A stretch of 64,000 bases of DNA from Chryseobacterium edaphi (GCF_025628985.1 NZ_JAOTEM010000001.1:1240001-1304000); one strand, 5' to 3'; positions 1 through 7,688 are shown, numbered from the stretch's first letter. A program made the numbers and translations. The notes: generated from the sequence alone by a model not told the origin.

Positions 1-132
1 GTAGATAGGGAAAATTGCAGAAGTTATCACCAAAGAATACACAGAGTTTGCCCAGTCGTATACTGCCCAGGCTTTCATGATCTTTGGATTGTTCTTGATA
101 TTATTTGTTGGTTGAATTTCAGTTTCAGACAT
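1..132 (-). CDS. UMF1-family MFS transporter, N-terminal fragment (cut by window edge)
   Basis: The first 44 residues of a membrane transporter are encoded from an ATG at 130-132 and run off the left edge. After a short polar N-terminus there is the run KAWAVYDWANSVYSLVI, which is typical of the start of UMF1/Atg22-like major facilitator proteins: a Trp-Ala-x-Tyr-Asp-Trp-Ala-Asn-Ser core entering the first membrane helix. In bacteria the substrate of this family is not well known. No clear promoter was recognised upstream, where the repeat-rich spacer begins. The family assignment rests on this short motif only, so the missing rest of the gene could refine it. Confidence 0.7.
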   Translation of the reverse strand, partial: MSETEIQPTNNIKNNPKIMKAWAVYDWANSVYSLVITSAIFPIY

Positions 133-266
133 TTTCAATCGAATTAGTTGCACAAAAATAGAAAAACCGTTGAATGTTCGGTTGTTTTTTGTTTGTTATT
201 TTTCATATTTAGATAAGAATTAATAATGGATGTTCTTTTTATTTAATATTAATTTCTTTTTTGTCC

Positions 267-485
267 GTCAGAACTTAAAGATATCCCTCTTTTTTAGGAT
301 TACTTCGTCGGAAGTTCCGACAGTCTCCCTTTGTTTAGATTCTCTCCGTCGGAATTCCCGACGGTTCAAAACACTTTAGGTTTGCCTCGTCGGAGTTCCC
401 GACAGCTTCCCTCTGTTTCGGTTCTCATCGTCGGAAGTTCCGACGGCGTGATCCTCTTTTGGTTTTGATTGTCGGAAGTTCCGAC
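267..485. repeat. Array of 15-bp palindromes at exact 41-bp spacing
   Basis: Five copies start at 307, 348, 389, 430 and 471. The consensus GTCGGAAGTTCCGAC has perfect 7-base arms around one central base. Copies 1, 4 and 5 are identical; copy 2 (GTCGGAATTCCCGAC) and copy 3 (GTCGGAGTTCCCGAC) carry small changes. A decayed sixth copy may start at 267. The 26-base intervals are not unique: intervals 1 and 3 share an AG-TCCCT-TGTTT-G-TTCTC pattern, so the structure is a worn 41-bp tandem repeat whose palindrome has been kept better than its spacer. Confidence 0.85.
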
Positions 486-585
486 GGCATAACAATATTT
501 GAAATTAAAGGAGGAATTTCAGCATTTATTTTTTTTAATTAAATGAATGTATTTTTGGGTGGAAAATGTAGGGTTTTAAGATGTC

Positions 586-647
586 GCTCCTACGGAGTTC
601 AGCCGTAAAATCGATATTATTCTACAAACGTTTTGCTCCTACGGAGC
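586..647. repeat. Pair of GCTCCTACGGAG hairpin repeats
   Basis: GCTCCTACGGAG occurs at 586-597 and, extended to GCTCCTACGGAGC, at 635-647. Each can fold into a small hairpin with CTCC and GGAG arms and a TAC loop. The two copies are in the same orientation, 49 bases apart. No gene lies between them. I recall similar short hairpins scattered through flavobacterial spacers, but have not searched. Confidence 0.7.
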
Positions 648-723
648 ATTTATATTTATTCATTTTAATATGTTGTACGTTTCCGAAAATTTAGCGCTTA
701 TTCAGTTCTCATTATTATAAGTT

Positions 724-772
724 TTGGCTAAAGCCAATCAGACTTTATACATTATCAAAATAGGCTAAAGCC
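724..772. repeat. Pair of GGCTAAAGCC hairpin repeats
   Basis: TTGGCTAAAGCCAA at 724-737 has 6-base arms around AA, and GGCTAAAGCC recurs at 763-772. The copies are 37 bases apart, in the same orientation, and are a different repeat family from the two upstream. They sit between the GCTCC hairpins and the terminator of the next gene. Confidence 0.65.
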
Positions 773-826
773 CATTCCCATTGATATAATAAAAGTGATC
801 AATTCTTTTATAAAGCTTAAAAACAA

Positions 827-854
827 AAGCCAAAAACAAGTATGCTTTTGGCTT
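827..854 (-). terminator. Terminator of the thiolase/GldL-like unit
   Basis: A 9-bp perfect stem (827-835 with 846-854, AAGCCAAAA/TTTTGGCTT) and a 10-base loop lie 21 bases past the stop of the minus-strand small membrane protein. Read on the minus strand the stem is followed by TTGTTTTTAAGC, a usable T-rich tail. Confidence 0.7.
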
Positions 855-875
855 ATATATTAATCGTAAAAAATT

Positions 876-1085
876 TTATTTATTTAAAAAATCTTTAAAT
901 CTTTGATTCGTCAGAACTTTAAAGATAATCAGCAAAATACCCAATCCTTGAATTACTGAACCTATTGTTAAGCAAATATTGCCATTAAACGGTCCAAATG
1001 AAAAGTGCGTAATTTTCAGCCAAGCTCCAAATAATGTAATAAGGAAGCCTACCAAAAAGATTATTATGGCGTATTTTGCTTTCAT
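876..1085 (-). CDS. Small two-helix membrane protein, GldL-like
   Basis: This 69-residue protein has two predicted membrane helices (about residues 5-25 and 36-59) and a short basic tail. The stretch FGAWLKITHF at the end of helix 1 followed by a Gly-rich turn and a second helix resembles the N-terminal membrane part of the gliding/type IX secretion protein GldL, but the long cytoplasmic part of GldL is absent, so a motor function should not be assumed. The start was set at the ATG at 1083-1085, which leaves 7 bases after the thiolase stop; an earlier in-frame start at 1154 would overlap thiolase by 62 bases and give an unlikely leader. It is probably cotranscribed with thiolase and ends at the hairpin at 827-854. 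Confidence 0.65.
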   Translation of the reverse strand: MKAKYAIIIFLVGFLITLFGAWLKITHFSFGPFNGNICLTIGSVIQGLGILLIIFKVLTNQRFKDFLNK

Positions 1086-1092
1086 AAGTTTC

Positions 1093-2271
1093 TTACATAT
1101 TTTCAATAACAATAGCAGAAGCTCCGCCACCACCATTACAGATAGCTGCAGCACCGTATTTTCCGTTGTTTTGTTTTAAAACATTGATCAGCGTAACGAT
1201 GATTCTTGAGCCTGAACTTCCAAGCGGGTGTCCCAAAGCTACCGCACCACCGTTTACGTTTACTTTAGCAGCATCCAATCCTAAAATTTTATTGTTTGCC
1301 AAACCAACTACAGAAAATGCTTCGTTGAATTCGAAGAAATCAATATCTGAAATCTCTAAACCTGCTTTTTTAAGAGCAATTGGTAACGCTTTTGAAGGTG
1401 CGGTTGTGAAGTCTTCAGGCTCCTGAGCTGCATCTGCGTAAGAAATAATCTTTGCTAAAGGCTTCAATCCTAATTCCTCCATTTTCTCTTTTGAAACAAG
1501 AATCAATGCAGAAGCACCGTCATTTAAAGTAGATGCATTCGCTGCTGTAACGGTTCCGTCTTCTTTTTTGAAAACTGTAGGAAGTGTAGGAAGTCTGTCG
1601 AAATTTACTGCTTTGTACTCTTCATCTTCAGAAAAAATGATCGGATCTCCTTTTCTTTGCGGAATCGAAACAGGAACTACCTCTTCAGAAAATTTCCCTT
1701 CGCTCCAAGCTTTTGCAGATCTTTTGTAAGATTCGATTGCAAAATTATCCTGATCTTCTCTTGTGAAATGGTAATCTGCAGCACATTTTTCTGCGCAAAC
1801 GCCCATATGAACTTTGTTGTAAACATCTGTAAGACCGTCTAAAACCATTCCATCCTGCATTTTTACGTCGCCTAACTTTGTAGCGTTTCTTGCATTGTAG
1901 TAATGCGGAACTGAAGACATATTTTCCATACCGCCTGCAACGATAACGTCTGCGTCACCTGCTTTGATTGCCTGTGCAGCCATTGTTACCGCTTTCATTC
2001 CTGAAGCGCACACTTTATTGATCGTTGTAGACGGCGTTTCGTTTGAAAGTCCAGCTCCCAAAGCAACCTGACGAGCCGGAGCCTGTCCTTCACCTGCCTG
2101 TAACACGTTACCCATATAAATTTCCTGAACGTTTTTAGGATCAAGATTGATCTTTTCTAACGCTCCTTTTACGGCAGCTGATCCCAATTTTGTAGCAGGA
2201 ACTGTAGATAAGCTTCCCATAAAACTTCCCATTGGCGTTCTTACTGCGGAAACTATGAATACTTCTTTCAT
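1093..2271 (-). CDS. Acetyl-CoA C-acyltransferase (thiolase)
   Basis: This 392-residue protein is a full-length thiolase, which either joins two acetyl-CoA to acetoacetyl-CoA or cleaves 3-ketoacyl-CoA in fatty acid breakdown. The nucleophile is Cys88 in NKVCASGMKAV, the catalytic His348 lies in GHPLGSSGSR and the second catalytic Cys378 lies in ICNGGGGAS; all are present at the usual spacing. Length matches the family. The start MKEVFIVSAVRTP is the standard thiolase N-terminus. Sequence alone does not separate the biosynthetic acetyl-CoA acetyltransferase from the degradative 3-ketoacyl-CoA thiolase; the length and motifs lean to the former. The GldL-like gene follows after 7 bases. Confidence 0.93.
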   Translation of the reverse strand: MKEVFIVSAVRTPMGSFMGSLSTVPATKLGSAAVKGALEKINLDPKNVQEIYMGNVLQAGEGQAPARQVALGAGLSNETPSTTINKVCASGMKAVTMAAQAIKAGDADVIVAGGMENMSSVPHYYNARNATKLGDVKMQDGMVLDGLTDVYNKVHMGVCAEKCAADYHFTREDQDNFAIESYKRSAKAWSEGKFSEEVVPVSIPQRKGDPIIFSEDEEYKAVNFDRLPTLPTVFKKEDGTVTAANASTLNDGASALILVSKEKMEELGLKPLAKIISYADAAQEPEDFTTAPSKALPIALKKAGLEISDIDFFEFNEAFSVVGLANNKILGLDAAKVNVNGGAVALGHPLGSSGSRIIVTLINVLKQNNGKYGAAAICNGGGGASAIVIENM

Positions 2272-2296
2272 ATTTTTTTATTTATTTAATTTTAAT

Positions 2297-2701
2297 TTAT
2301 TCTACTCTTTCAAGGATGATTTCTTCCGTTTTATTATAGTTTACAGTTTCTATTTTCAAGAACTGATGATCTGTTTCTACAACTTTGTAGGTTATTACAT
2401 CACCTATTCTCATCGGATATTTTCCATCTGTTTTTGCCGTAACTGTTGCTTTATAAGTACAGTTGTCTAGAAATTCAATTTTATATTTGATGTAATCTTT
2501 ATTATTGTTAAAATATTCTCGCTGCGAATCTTTTTTAATAACGATATTCCATTTTTTAGCAGAATCTCCTTCTTTGATAAATTTCCCTTCTTTTATGAGA
2601 TGACATTTTGCGGGATTGTCCGGAAGAAGAAAATGCTCCTGAGATTTCATTTTAGATGAAGAAAAAATGAATATGATTGCTAAAATTGTGTATGCTTTCA
2701 T
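2297..2701 (-). CDS. Secreted hypothetical protein
   Basis: A 134-residue protein with a probable signal peptide (about residues 1-20, hydrophobic ILAIIFIFSSS) and a mature part rich in Lys, Glu and Thr with alternating hydrophobic residues, which suggests a small beta-structured periplasmic protein. I do not recognise a family. The ATG at 2699-2701 was chosen because its start overlaps the stop of the upstream gene by four bases (ATGA), a classic translational coupling; the longer open frame reaching 2800 would run through that gene. It therefore forms a two-gene unit with the membrane protein at 2698-3081. Confidence 0.6.
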   Translation of the reverse strand: MKAYTILAIIFIFSSSKMKSQEHFLLPDNPAKCHLIKEGKFIKEGDSAKKWNIVIKKDSQREYFNNNKDYIKYKIEFLDNCTYKATVTAKTDGKYPMRIGDVITYKVVETDHQFLKIETVNYNKTEEIILERVE

Positions 2702-3081
2702 ATTTTTTTCTTCGTTGCAAATAACATAATGATAGCTCCTAAAAACTCTACAGCCCAACCCCATTTTAGCTTTACTGTTGCGGCTAAAGTTTCTGTCCAT
2801 GATTTGAAAGGAAGAAAACTGAAATAACTAAAAGCTTGATATTTTGTCGCAAAAATGGTAAACAGAAACAACAGAAGTAGTAAAATACTAAAAGTTTTAA
2901 CGATTTTCGAATTATCATTCATAATTCCAAACAATGCAATTGCCGAGAAAACCCAACAAGCGATTGCCAGATAATGGTCTACTTTCCAGTAATTCCAATT
3001 CCCGATAACAGGAACATGAACGAGCGGAAGAAAACTTCCAACGATCACCAAAATCAATCCAACTAACTGTATATTTTTCAT
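2698..3081 (-). CDS. Four-helix membrane protein of unknown function
   Basis: This 127-residue protein has four predicted membrane helices (about residues 3-21, 36-56, 62-81 and 106-122) linked by short loops, with a loop containing Trp and Tyr between helices 3 and 4 and a KKK tail. No catalytic motif is visible and I do not recognise the family. The stop overlaps the start of the secreted protein gene by four bases, so the two are probably made together. Its own upstream side is bounded by the terminator at 3119-3145, which isolates the pair from the envelope-stress genes. Confidence 0.6.
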   Translation of the reverse strand: MKNIQLVGLILVIVGSFLPLVHVPVIGNWNYWKVDHYLAIACWVFSAIALFGIMNDNSKIVKTFSILLLLLFLFTIFATKYQAFSYFSFLPFKSWTETLAATVKLKWGWAVEFLGAIIMLFATKKKI

Positions 3082-3118
3082 CTTTTTATAAGATTCTTAG
3101 AAAGCCAAAGTACAAAAA

Positions 3119-3145
3119 AAAACACACTTAATGAAGGTGTGTTTT
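3119..3145 (-). terminator. Terminator of the sigma/anti-sigma/envelope protein unit
   Basis: A perfect 9-bp stem AAAACACAC (3119-3127) with GTGTGTTTT (3137-3145) and a 9-base loop, followed on the minus strand by a T-run (bases 3114-3118 are A on the plus strand). It lies about 95 bases past the stop at 3240. Confidence 0.75.
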
Positions 3146-3239
3146 AAAATCAAATAATTGATTACTAACTGTTAATATTGACAAAATATTTAATTAAAAA
3201 TTAATTATTATTTAATACAATTTAAATTCAGATGAATAC

Positions 3240-4319
3240 TTAAAAATTAATATACAATAATTCTAAACCAATCTGAATCCCATATTTGTTATTTATTTTG
3301 GCATTTTCATTAAAAATCGAAGTAAAATCTTTCTTTATGAAAATATTCAACGCACCATATCCGAGAGATAGTTTACCACCTAAAAGGAAGTTATTGACAG
3401 ATCCATCGATATTTTCTCTGTAGCTTGTTCTATGATCTTCAAAATTCTTGTATATAATTTGATTTTGACTTAAATATCTTACGCCTCCATAAACTCCGGC
3501 TGAAACTCTGAAATTTCCTTTGGAATTATCCAACATTCTCACATCGTTTTCAGTAGTATATTTAGGATTTAAAACAAAAACAAAATCAATAGGAACAGTC
3601 ACATAATAATTAGAAATTCTTGATTTTTTTAAATTCCCCTGAGTAAAATCCGAAAGATAAATCTGTCGGTCCTGCTGTACGAAAACTTTAGAATTATCTA
3701 AACCATAAGTATCAGTTCTCAAACCCAATCCGATTCTATAGAACACAGGAGAAGTAAGCGAACCAAATTGTCTTGTCGCACGATATTCGATAACGTACGA
3801 TGAAGATTTTCCAAATTTGATCTCAGATCTGTTTGCCAAATTCAGAGAACCGGCAGAATTTGTAAGATTTGCAAAAGCAAAAGATATATTTAAGTCATTT
3901 TCCTTTAATAATTCTTTTTTAGTCTTTTTTTGATCTTTAAAACTAAGAATTGCATTATTCTGGGCAAAACCGATCTGGTCAAAAACCTTTCCTTTTCCCA
4001 TTACAGAACTTTTTACCATTTCCTTGGTAGCATTTTCTAAATTACCTTTCTCGTTATCAACTTTTTCATTGATAATCTGCTCGTATTTTGTGGCAACTTC
4101 ATTTCTCTGTTTCTGCTTTTCTTCTGCCGATAATTTATTCTCTTTAAAAGTTTTATCTAAATTATCAAGCTCAGTATTCATTTTAGCTTTTTCAGAGACG
4201 ATAATACTATCAATTTTTTTGGAATAGTTTCTCATATGGATGTCAGTATAAGGATTTTCCTGAGCATTTGCATAGGAAAACGCAATAACAGCAGCGAGTA
4301 AGGCAATTTTAGTTTTCAT
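3240..4319 (-). CDS. Secreted coiled-coil plus beta-barrel-like envelope protein
   Basis: The 359-residue product starts with a signal peptide ending near ANAQ (residue 20). Residues about 30-95 are rich in Lys, Glu, Asn and Gln with heptad-like spacing, suggesting a periplasmic coiled coil. From about residue 140 to the end the sequence shows alternating hydrophobic strands with aromatic girdle residues and ends in LELLYINF, with a terminal Phe as is typical of outer membrane beta barrels. I do not recognise a named family. It follows an ECF sigma factor and a membrane-anchored partner on the same strand with a 79-base gap, so it may be part of that regulon or its sensor. Function is unknown. 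Confidence 0.65.
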   Translation of the reverse strand: MKTKIALLAAVIAFSYANAQENPYTDIHMRNYSKKIDSIIVSEKAKMNTELDNLDKTFKENKLSAEEKQKQRNEVATKYEQIINEKVDNEKGNLENATKEMVKSSVMGKGKVFDQIGFAQNNAILSFKDQKKTKKELLKENDLNISFAFANLTNSAGSLNLANRSEIKFGKSSSYVIEYRATRQFGSLTSPVFYRIGLGLRTDTYGLDNSKVFVQQDRQIYLSDFTQGNLKKSRISNYYVTVPIDFVFVLNPKYTTENDVRMLDNSKGNFRVSAGVYGGVRYLSQNQIIYKNFEDHRTSYRENIDGSVNNFLLGGKLSLGYGALNIFIKKDFTSIFNENAKINNKYGIQIGLELLYINF

Positions 4320-4398
4320 ATTTAGTAATTATTTTTAGACATTATTTTACTTCTGCAAACTATTGTAGCAGTATTTTTTATTTGAAAAGTTTATTAAT

Positions 4399-5094
4399 TT
4401 ATTTAGGATCTACATAAACACTTACTCCCAGAACCGTAACATTACCAAAATTAGGAAGCACTTTATTAAGATGGATAACACCGAAATTTCTACTGTCCAT
4501 ATTAGCATTTTCACGGGATTTGTCAAGTTCTCTTCCCAATAAAAGATCGTTTGCGCTTATGTAGCTGATTTTCTTTTTATCTAAGGTTACAGGATTCATC
4601 TTATTTTCAACAATTGCAGGTTGATCAATTATGTTTTCTGGTTGATTCATAGCAATTTTTGGTTCTACAGGTTCTAAAATTTGTGGTTTGATAGTTTCTT
4701 TTTGTGGTACTAAATCATTTTTGTTATTATGTTTTACTTTCAGATCCGTTTCTTTGAAATTATTCGCAACAGTTTCTACTATTGGATTTTCTCCTTGAGG
4801 AATTATTTCTGAATGAATCTCTGTTTCTAATACTTCCTTTTTAAGATTCTGTTTTACGATATAGTCTGTTTTTTCAGTATTAAAATCTCTGTTATAATAG
4901 ATCAATGTTCCCAAAGAAATCAGTAATAAAAAAACAGCTGCATATTTCCACCATTTAAGAGAGAAAGATGATTTCGGAAGTGATGCAGACCCTTTTTCCA
5001 AATTTGCATCGATCTGATCCCAGAGGTTTGCAGAAGGCTTTATTTCGAGCTCTTCGTACTCAGATTTTAGCTGTTTCAGTATTTTTTTGTCCAT
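4399..5094 (-). CDS. Probable anti-sigma factor, single-pass membrane protein
   Basis: This 231-residue protein has a cytoplasmic N-terminus of about 49 residues containing SANLWDQID, a pattern I associate with Bacteroidota anti-sigma-like proteins, then one membrane helix (about residues 50-67, preceded by WWK), then a long, low-complexity periplasmic region rich in Glu, Lys, Asn and Pro. It overlaps the 3' end of the ECF sigma gene by 35 bases, which is the usual arrangement for a sigma factor and its antagonist. No zinc-binding HxxxCxxC motif is present, so it would be a zinc-less type. The regulatory role is inferred from position and topology. Confidence 0.65.
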   Translation of the reverse strand: MDKKILKQLKSEYEELEIKPSANLWDQIDANLEKGSASLPKSSFSLKWWKYAAVFLLLISLGTLIYYNRDFNTEKTDYIVKQNLKKEVLETEIHSEIIPQGENPIVETVANNFKETDLKVKHNNKNDLVPQKETIKPQILEPVEPKIAMNQPENIIDQPAIVENKMNPVTLDKKKISYISANDLLLGRELDKSRENANMDSRNFGVIHLNKVLPNFGNVTVLGVSVYVDPK

Positions 5095-5614
5095 TTTCTT
5101 TTGCTTTTAAATAATCAGCAATCCATTTTTTGGCTTTGCTCAACTGGCTTTTGCTTGTGCCATCTGAAATATTAAGAATTTCAGCAATTTCCTGATGCTT
5201 TTTGTCTTCAAATACATAAAGATTAAATACCAGTTTATATCCTTCAGGCATTTGAGAAAATATCTCTTCGAGATTAATTTCATTTAGTCTCTCATCAATC
5301 TCATCGTCTGCAAGATCATCAGCAATCTCAATATCTGAATAAAGAATATTTCTGTTTTTCCTGACAAAAGTGATAGAATCGTTTACCACAATCTTTCTCA
5401 GCCAAAACGGAAAACTCTTCCATTCTTTACAATCTTCTATTTTACTGAAACATTTTAAAAAAGCATTCAATAAAATGTCTTCAGCGTCATGAATATTATT
5501 CGTATAAGAATTTGCAACTGCCAACATTTTAGATGAAAACAATTCGTAAAGAGCTTTCTGGGCTCTCCGGTCTTGTTTTTTGGCAAGTTTAAAATTCTCT
5601 TCTAAATTCTTCAT
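5060..5614 (-). CDS. ECF-type RNA polymerase sigma factor
   Basis: The 184-residue protein has sigma region 2 at about residues 15-85 (DAEDILLNAFLKCF, the typical core-binding DAEDxxQ-like helix, then WLRKIVVNDSI) and region 4 at about 118-168 (MPEGYKLVFNLYVFE followed by the helix-turn-helix HQEIAEILNISDGTSKSQL). There is no region 1 or 3, as expected of extracytoplasmic function sigma factors. It directs RNA polymerase to a small set of promoters, most likely for cell envelope functions. The membrane partner gene overlaps its end and the envelope protein follows, so the three are one unit ending at the hairpin 3119-3145. The regulon is not known. Confidence 0.9.
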   Translation of the reverse strand: MKNLEENFKLAKKQDRRAQKALYELFSSKMLAVANSYTNNIHDAEDILLNAFLKCFSKIEDCKEWKSFPFWLRKIVVNDSITFVRKNRNILYSDIEIADDLADDEIDERLNEINLEEIFSQMPEGYKLVFNLYVFEDKKHQEIAEILNISDGTSKSQLSKAKKWIADYLKAKENGQKNTETAKI

Positions 5615-5672
5615 GTATCGGTTTCTATCTATAAGACGGCAAAAGTTTGAAATGGTTGCCCGAAAATAAAAA

Positions 5673-5702
5673 AAATTGCACTTTTTTTCAAAAGTGCAAT
5701 TT
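5673..5702 (-). terminator. Terminator of the nucleoside transporter gene
   Basis: A 13-bp perfect stem, AAATTGCACTTTT (5673-5685) with AAAAGTGCAATTT (5690-5702), and a 4-base loop. On the minus strand it is followed by TTTTTTATTTTCG. It also insulates the sigma factor gene from the upstream transporter. Confidence 0.82.
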
Positions 5703-5728
5703 ATATTTTGACAATCGGTGATTTAAAA

Positions 5729-6988
5729 TTAGTGATTAACAGTAGCAATAGCTTCCGGATCGTGTTTATGTTTGAAGAAAATAGCAAACAAAATGGTAAT
5801 TAATAATGCATAACCTGCGAAAATGAGCCAGATCTCGTGCCACATTTTATCTCCGTTTTCTAAAGTGAAGAAGTTCGAAATAATCCAACCGCTCCCGAAA
5901 CTTCCCGCTATAGCTCCAAAACCATTGGTCATCATCATAAATAAACCCTGTGCAGAAGAACGAATTTTATAATCTGTTGTTGTTTCCACGAAAAGAGAAC
6001 CTGACACATTGAAAAAATCGAATGCCATTCCGTACACGATGCAAGAAAGTATGATTAAGCCAAGTCCAAATCCGTAAGGATCGCCATAAGCAAAGAATGC
6101 AAAACGTAAAACCCAAGCAAACATTGAAATCAACATTACATTTTTAATTCCAAATCTTTTTAAGAAAAACGGAATTGCAAGGATAAATGCAGTTTCAGAA
6201 AACTGTGAAATTGACATAATCAATGTAGAACGTTTCACTACAAAACTCTCTGCATAAGCCGGATTTTTACCAAAATCTGATAAGAAAACGTCTCCATACA
6301 TATTCGTTAACTGCAAAGCAGCTCCCAAAAACATTGAAAATATGAAAAACAAAGCCAATTTGGAATTTCCAAAAAGTTTAAAAGCATTCAGTCCTAATTT
6401 TTCAGCCAGTGATGCATCTTTTGGGATAAGACTTTGCGGTTTACAAGGAGGTAAAGTAAATGAGTAAATAGCCAAAATCACAGCGAAAGCCGCCGCAATA
6501 TAGAATTGGTTTGCTGAAGCTTTATTATCAGTCAAATTGGTAATCCACATTGCTGCAATGAAGCCTAAAGTTCCCCAAACTCGAATTGGCGGAAAAACTT
6601 TTACTACATCAAAATTATTATTCTTTAATACATAATATGCAATAGAATTTGAAAGCGAAATTGTTGGCATATAAAAAAGCATTGCAACCAACATCACCCA
6701 AAAAAATGTTGTGGGATTATCTACTTGCGGCAAATAAAGTAAAGTGATGGCATATCCCAAATGTAAAATTCCATACAATTTTTCGGCATTCATCCATCGG
6801 TCAGCAATGATTCCGGTGATTGCAGGCATGATAATGGAAGCTATTCCTAAAGTTGTAAAAACAACTCCAAATTCTTCACCACCCCAATGCATTGTACCAA
6901 ACCAATAATTGGCAAAAGTAATAAGCCACGCTCCCCAGACAAAGAACTGAAGAAAGCTAAGAATGGTCAATCGTAATTTTAAATTCAT
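5729..6988 (-). CDS. Nucleoside:H+ symporter, NupG-like MFS transporter
   Basis: A 419-residue inner membrane protein with about 12 hydrophobic segments. The N-terminus (LRLTILSFLQFFVWGAW) and the motif ITGIIADRWMNAEK after helix 2, together with the central IRVWGTLGFIAAMW, match the nucleoside:H+ symporter family of the major facilitator group (NupG, XapB). Members bring purine and pyrimidine nucleosides into the cell. Length is close to NupG (about 418). The gene stands alone: the DUF151 gene ends 21 bases upstream and could be cotranscribed, and a strong hairpin follows. Substrate range cannot be judged from sequence. Confidence 0.82.
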   Translation of the reverse strand: MNLKLRLTILSFLQFFVWGAWLITFANYWFGTMHWGGEEFGVVFTTLGIASIIMPAITGIIADRWMNAEKLYGILHLGYAITLLYLPQVDNPTTFFWVMLVAMLFYMPTISLSNSIAYYVLKNNNFDVVKVFPPIRVWGTLGFIAAMWITNLTDNKASANQFYIAAAFAVILAIYSFTLPPCKPQSLIPKDASLAEKLGLNAFKLFGNSKLALFFIFSMFLGAALQLTNMYGDVFLSDFGKNPAYAESFVVKRSTLIMSISQFSETAFILAIPFFLKRFGIKNVMLISMFAWVLRFAFFAYGDPYGFGLGLIILSCIVYGMAFDFFNVSGSLFVETTTDYKIRSSAQGLFMMMTNGFGAIAGSFGSGWIISNFFTLENGDKMWHEIWLIFAGYALLITILFAIFFKHKHDPEAIATVNH

Positions 6989-7009
6989 CGTGTATTTATA
7001 ATATTTCTA

Positions 7010-7609
7010 TTAATCAATTTTCTTTTTTCTTCTTTTGATCTCCTCCTGAATTTCAAGAGCAGTATCAAAGTCTTCTTCTTTCACAGCTTCATCCAATAGC
7101 TTTTGAAGCTCTTCCATAGAAACATTTTTCATACTGTCTTCATCTTGAATGGTTTCGGAAAAAGCTTCCTCTTCTTTTGCGGTTTCTTCTAATTCAAGAA
7201 GAATTCCTGCCTCATTCAAAACTTGCTGAGTAGTAAAAATAGGTGCATCAAACCTTACCGCCATCGCAACGGCATCAGAAGTTCTGGCATCCAGGATCAA
7301 CTCCTCTTCGTTTAGTTTATTTTTAAAATTGATATTTGAAAAGAAAACTCCGTCAACAATCTGATAAATGATAACAGATACCAATTCAAACTGTGCAGAA
7401 ACTATAAATTTTGTAAATAAATCGTGAGTAAGTGGACGTGGCGGATGAATGTCTTTTTCAAGGCCTAATGAAATGGATTGTGCCTCGAAATTTCCTATAA
7501 CAACAGGTAATTTAATGTGTGTTTCCTCATGTTCCAATAACAATGCGTAAGCTCCCGATTGGGTCTGGCTGTACGATATTCCGCGAATGATTAGCTGTTT
7601 ATAATCCAT
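7010..7609 (-). CDS. Bifunctional nuclease family (DUF151) protein with C-terminal UVR motif
   Basis: Residues about 1-130 of this 199-residue protein form a DUF151 domain, with the hallmark RPLTHDL (about 58-64) and DARTSDAVAMAVR (107-119). DUF151 proteins have been reported as bifunctional nucleases in plants and some bacteria, though their cellular role is unsettled. After an acidic linker (about 140-160) lies a UVR motif (about 165-196, LLDEAVKEEDFDTALEIQEE), the helix pair that UvrB uses to bind UvrC and that also occurs in Clp-associated proteins. The combination suggests a DNA- or protein-quality role. A TATATTTG box sits at 7615-7622, only 5 bases before the ATG. The gene ends 21 bases before the transporter gene begins. 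Confidence 0.88.
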   Translation of the reverse strand: MDYKQLIIRGISYSQTQSGAYALLLEHEETHIKLPVVIGNFEAQSISLGLEKDIHPPRPLTHDLFTKFIVSAQFELVSVIIYQIVDGVFFSNINFKNKLNEEELILDARTSDAVAMAVRFDAPIFTTQQVLNEAGILLELEETAKEEEAFSETIQDEDSMKNVSMEELQKLLDEAVKEEDFDTALEIQEEIKRRKKKID

Positions 7610-7614
7610 GACTA

Positions 7615-7622
7615 CAAATATA
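7615..7622 (-). promoter_or_regulatory. Candidate -7 box very close to the DUF151 start codon
   Basis: TATATTTG on the minus strand fits the Bacteroidota -7 consensus TAnnTTTG and lies 5 bases before the ATG at 7607-7609. Transcription would begin at or next to the start codon. No good -33 TTG was found at the usual distance, so this is weaker than the sites at 26910 and 47533. Confidence 0.4.
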
Positions 7623-7661
7623 AATTAATTTTTTATTGTAGGTTTTACTTTTTAGACAAAA

Positions 7662-7688
7662 ATAAAAGCCCGGAAGCCGAGCTTTTAT
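7662..7688 (-). terminator. Terminator of etfA
   Basis: ATAAAAGC (7662-7669) pairs with GCTTTTAT (7681-7688), with an inner CGG/CCG pair (7671-7673 with 7677-7679). The minus-strand tail is TTTTGTCTAAA. It lies about 110 bases beyond the etfA stop, after a repeat-like stretch (7731-7797). Confidence 0.62.

Larger units (their letters stand above)
133..826. other. Gene-free spacer with three palindromic repeat families
   Basis: This stretch of about 700 bases has no convincing open reading frame on either strand. It separates the divergently placed ends of the UMF1 transporter and the GldL-like small gene. It contains an evenly spaced array of 15-bp palindromes (267-485), two GCTCCTACGGAG hairpins (586-647) and two GGCTAAAGCC hairpins (724-772), described separately. 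The rest is AT-rich and featureless to me. Confidence 0.8.

Noticed and set aside
267..485. CRISPR array
   Set aside because: The repeat is only 15 bases, the intervals are 26 bases and partly similar to each other, and there are no cas genes nearby.
876..1154. Longer start for the GldL-like protein
   Set aside because: It would overlap the thiolase gene by 62 bases and add an unlikely Leu-rich leader; the ATG at 1085 begins after the thiolase stop.
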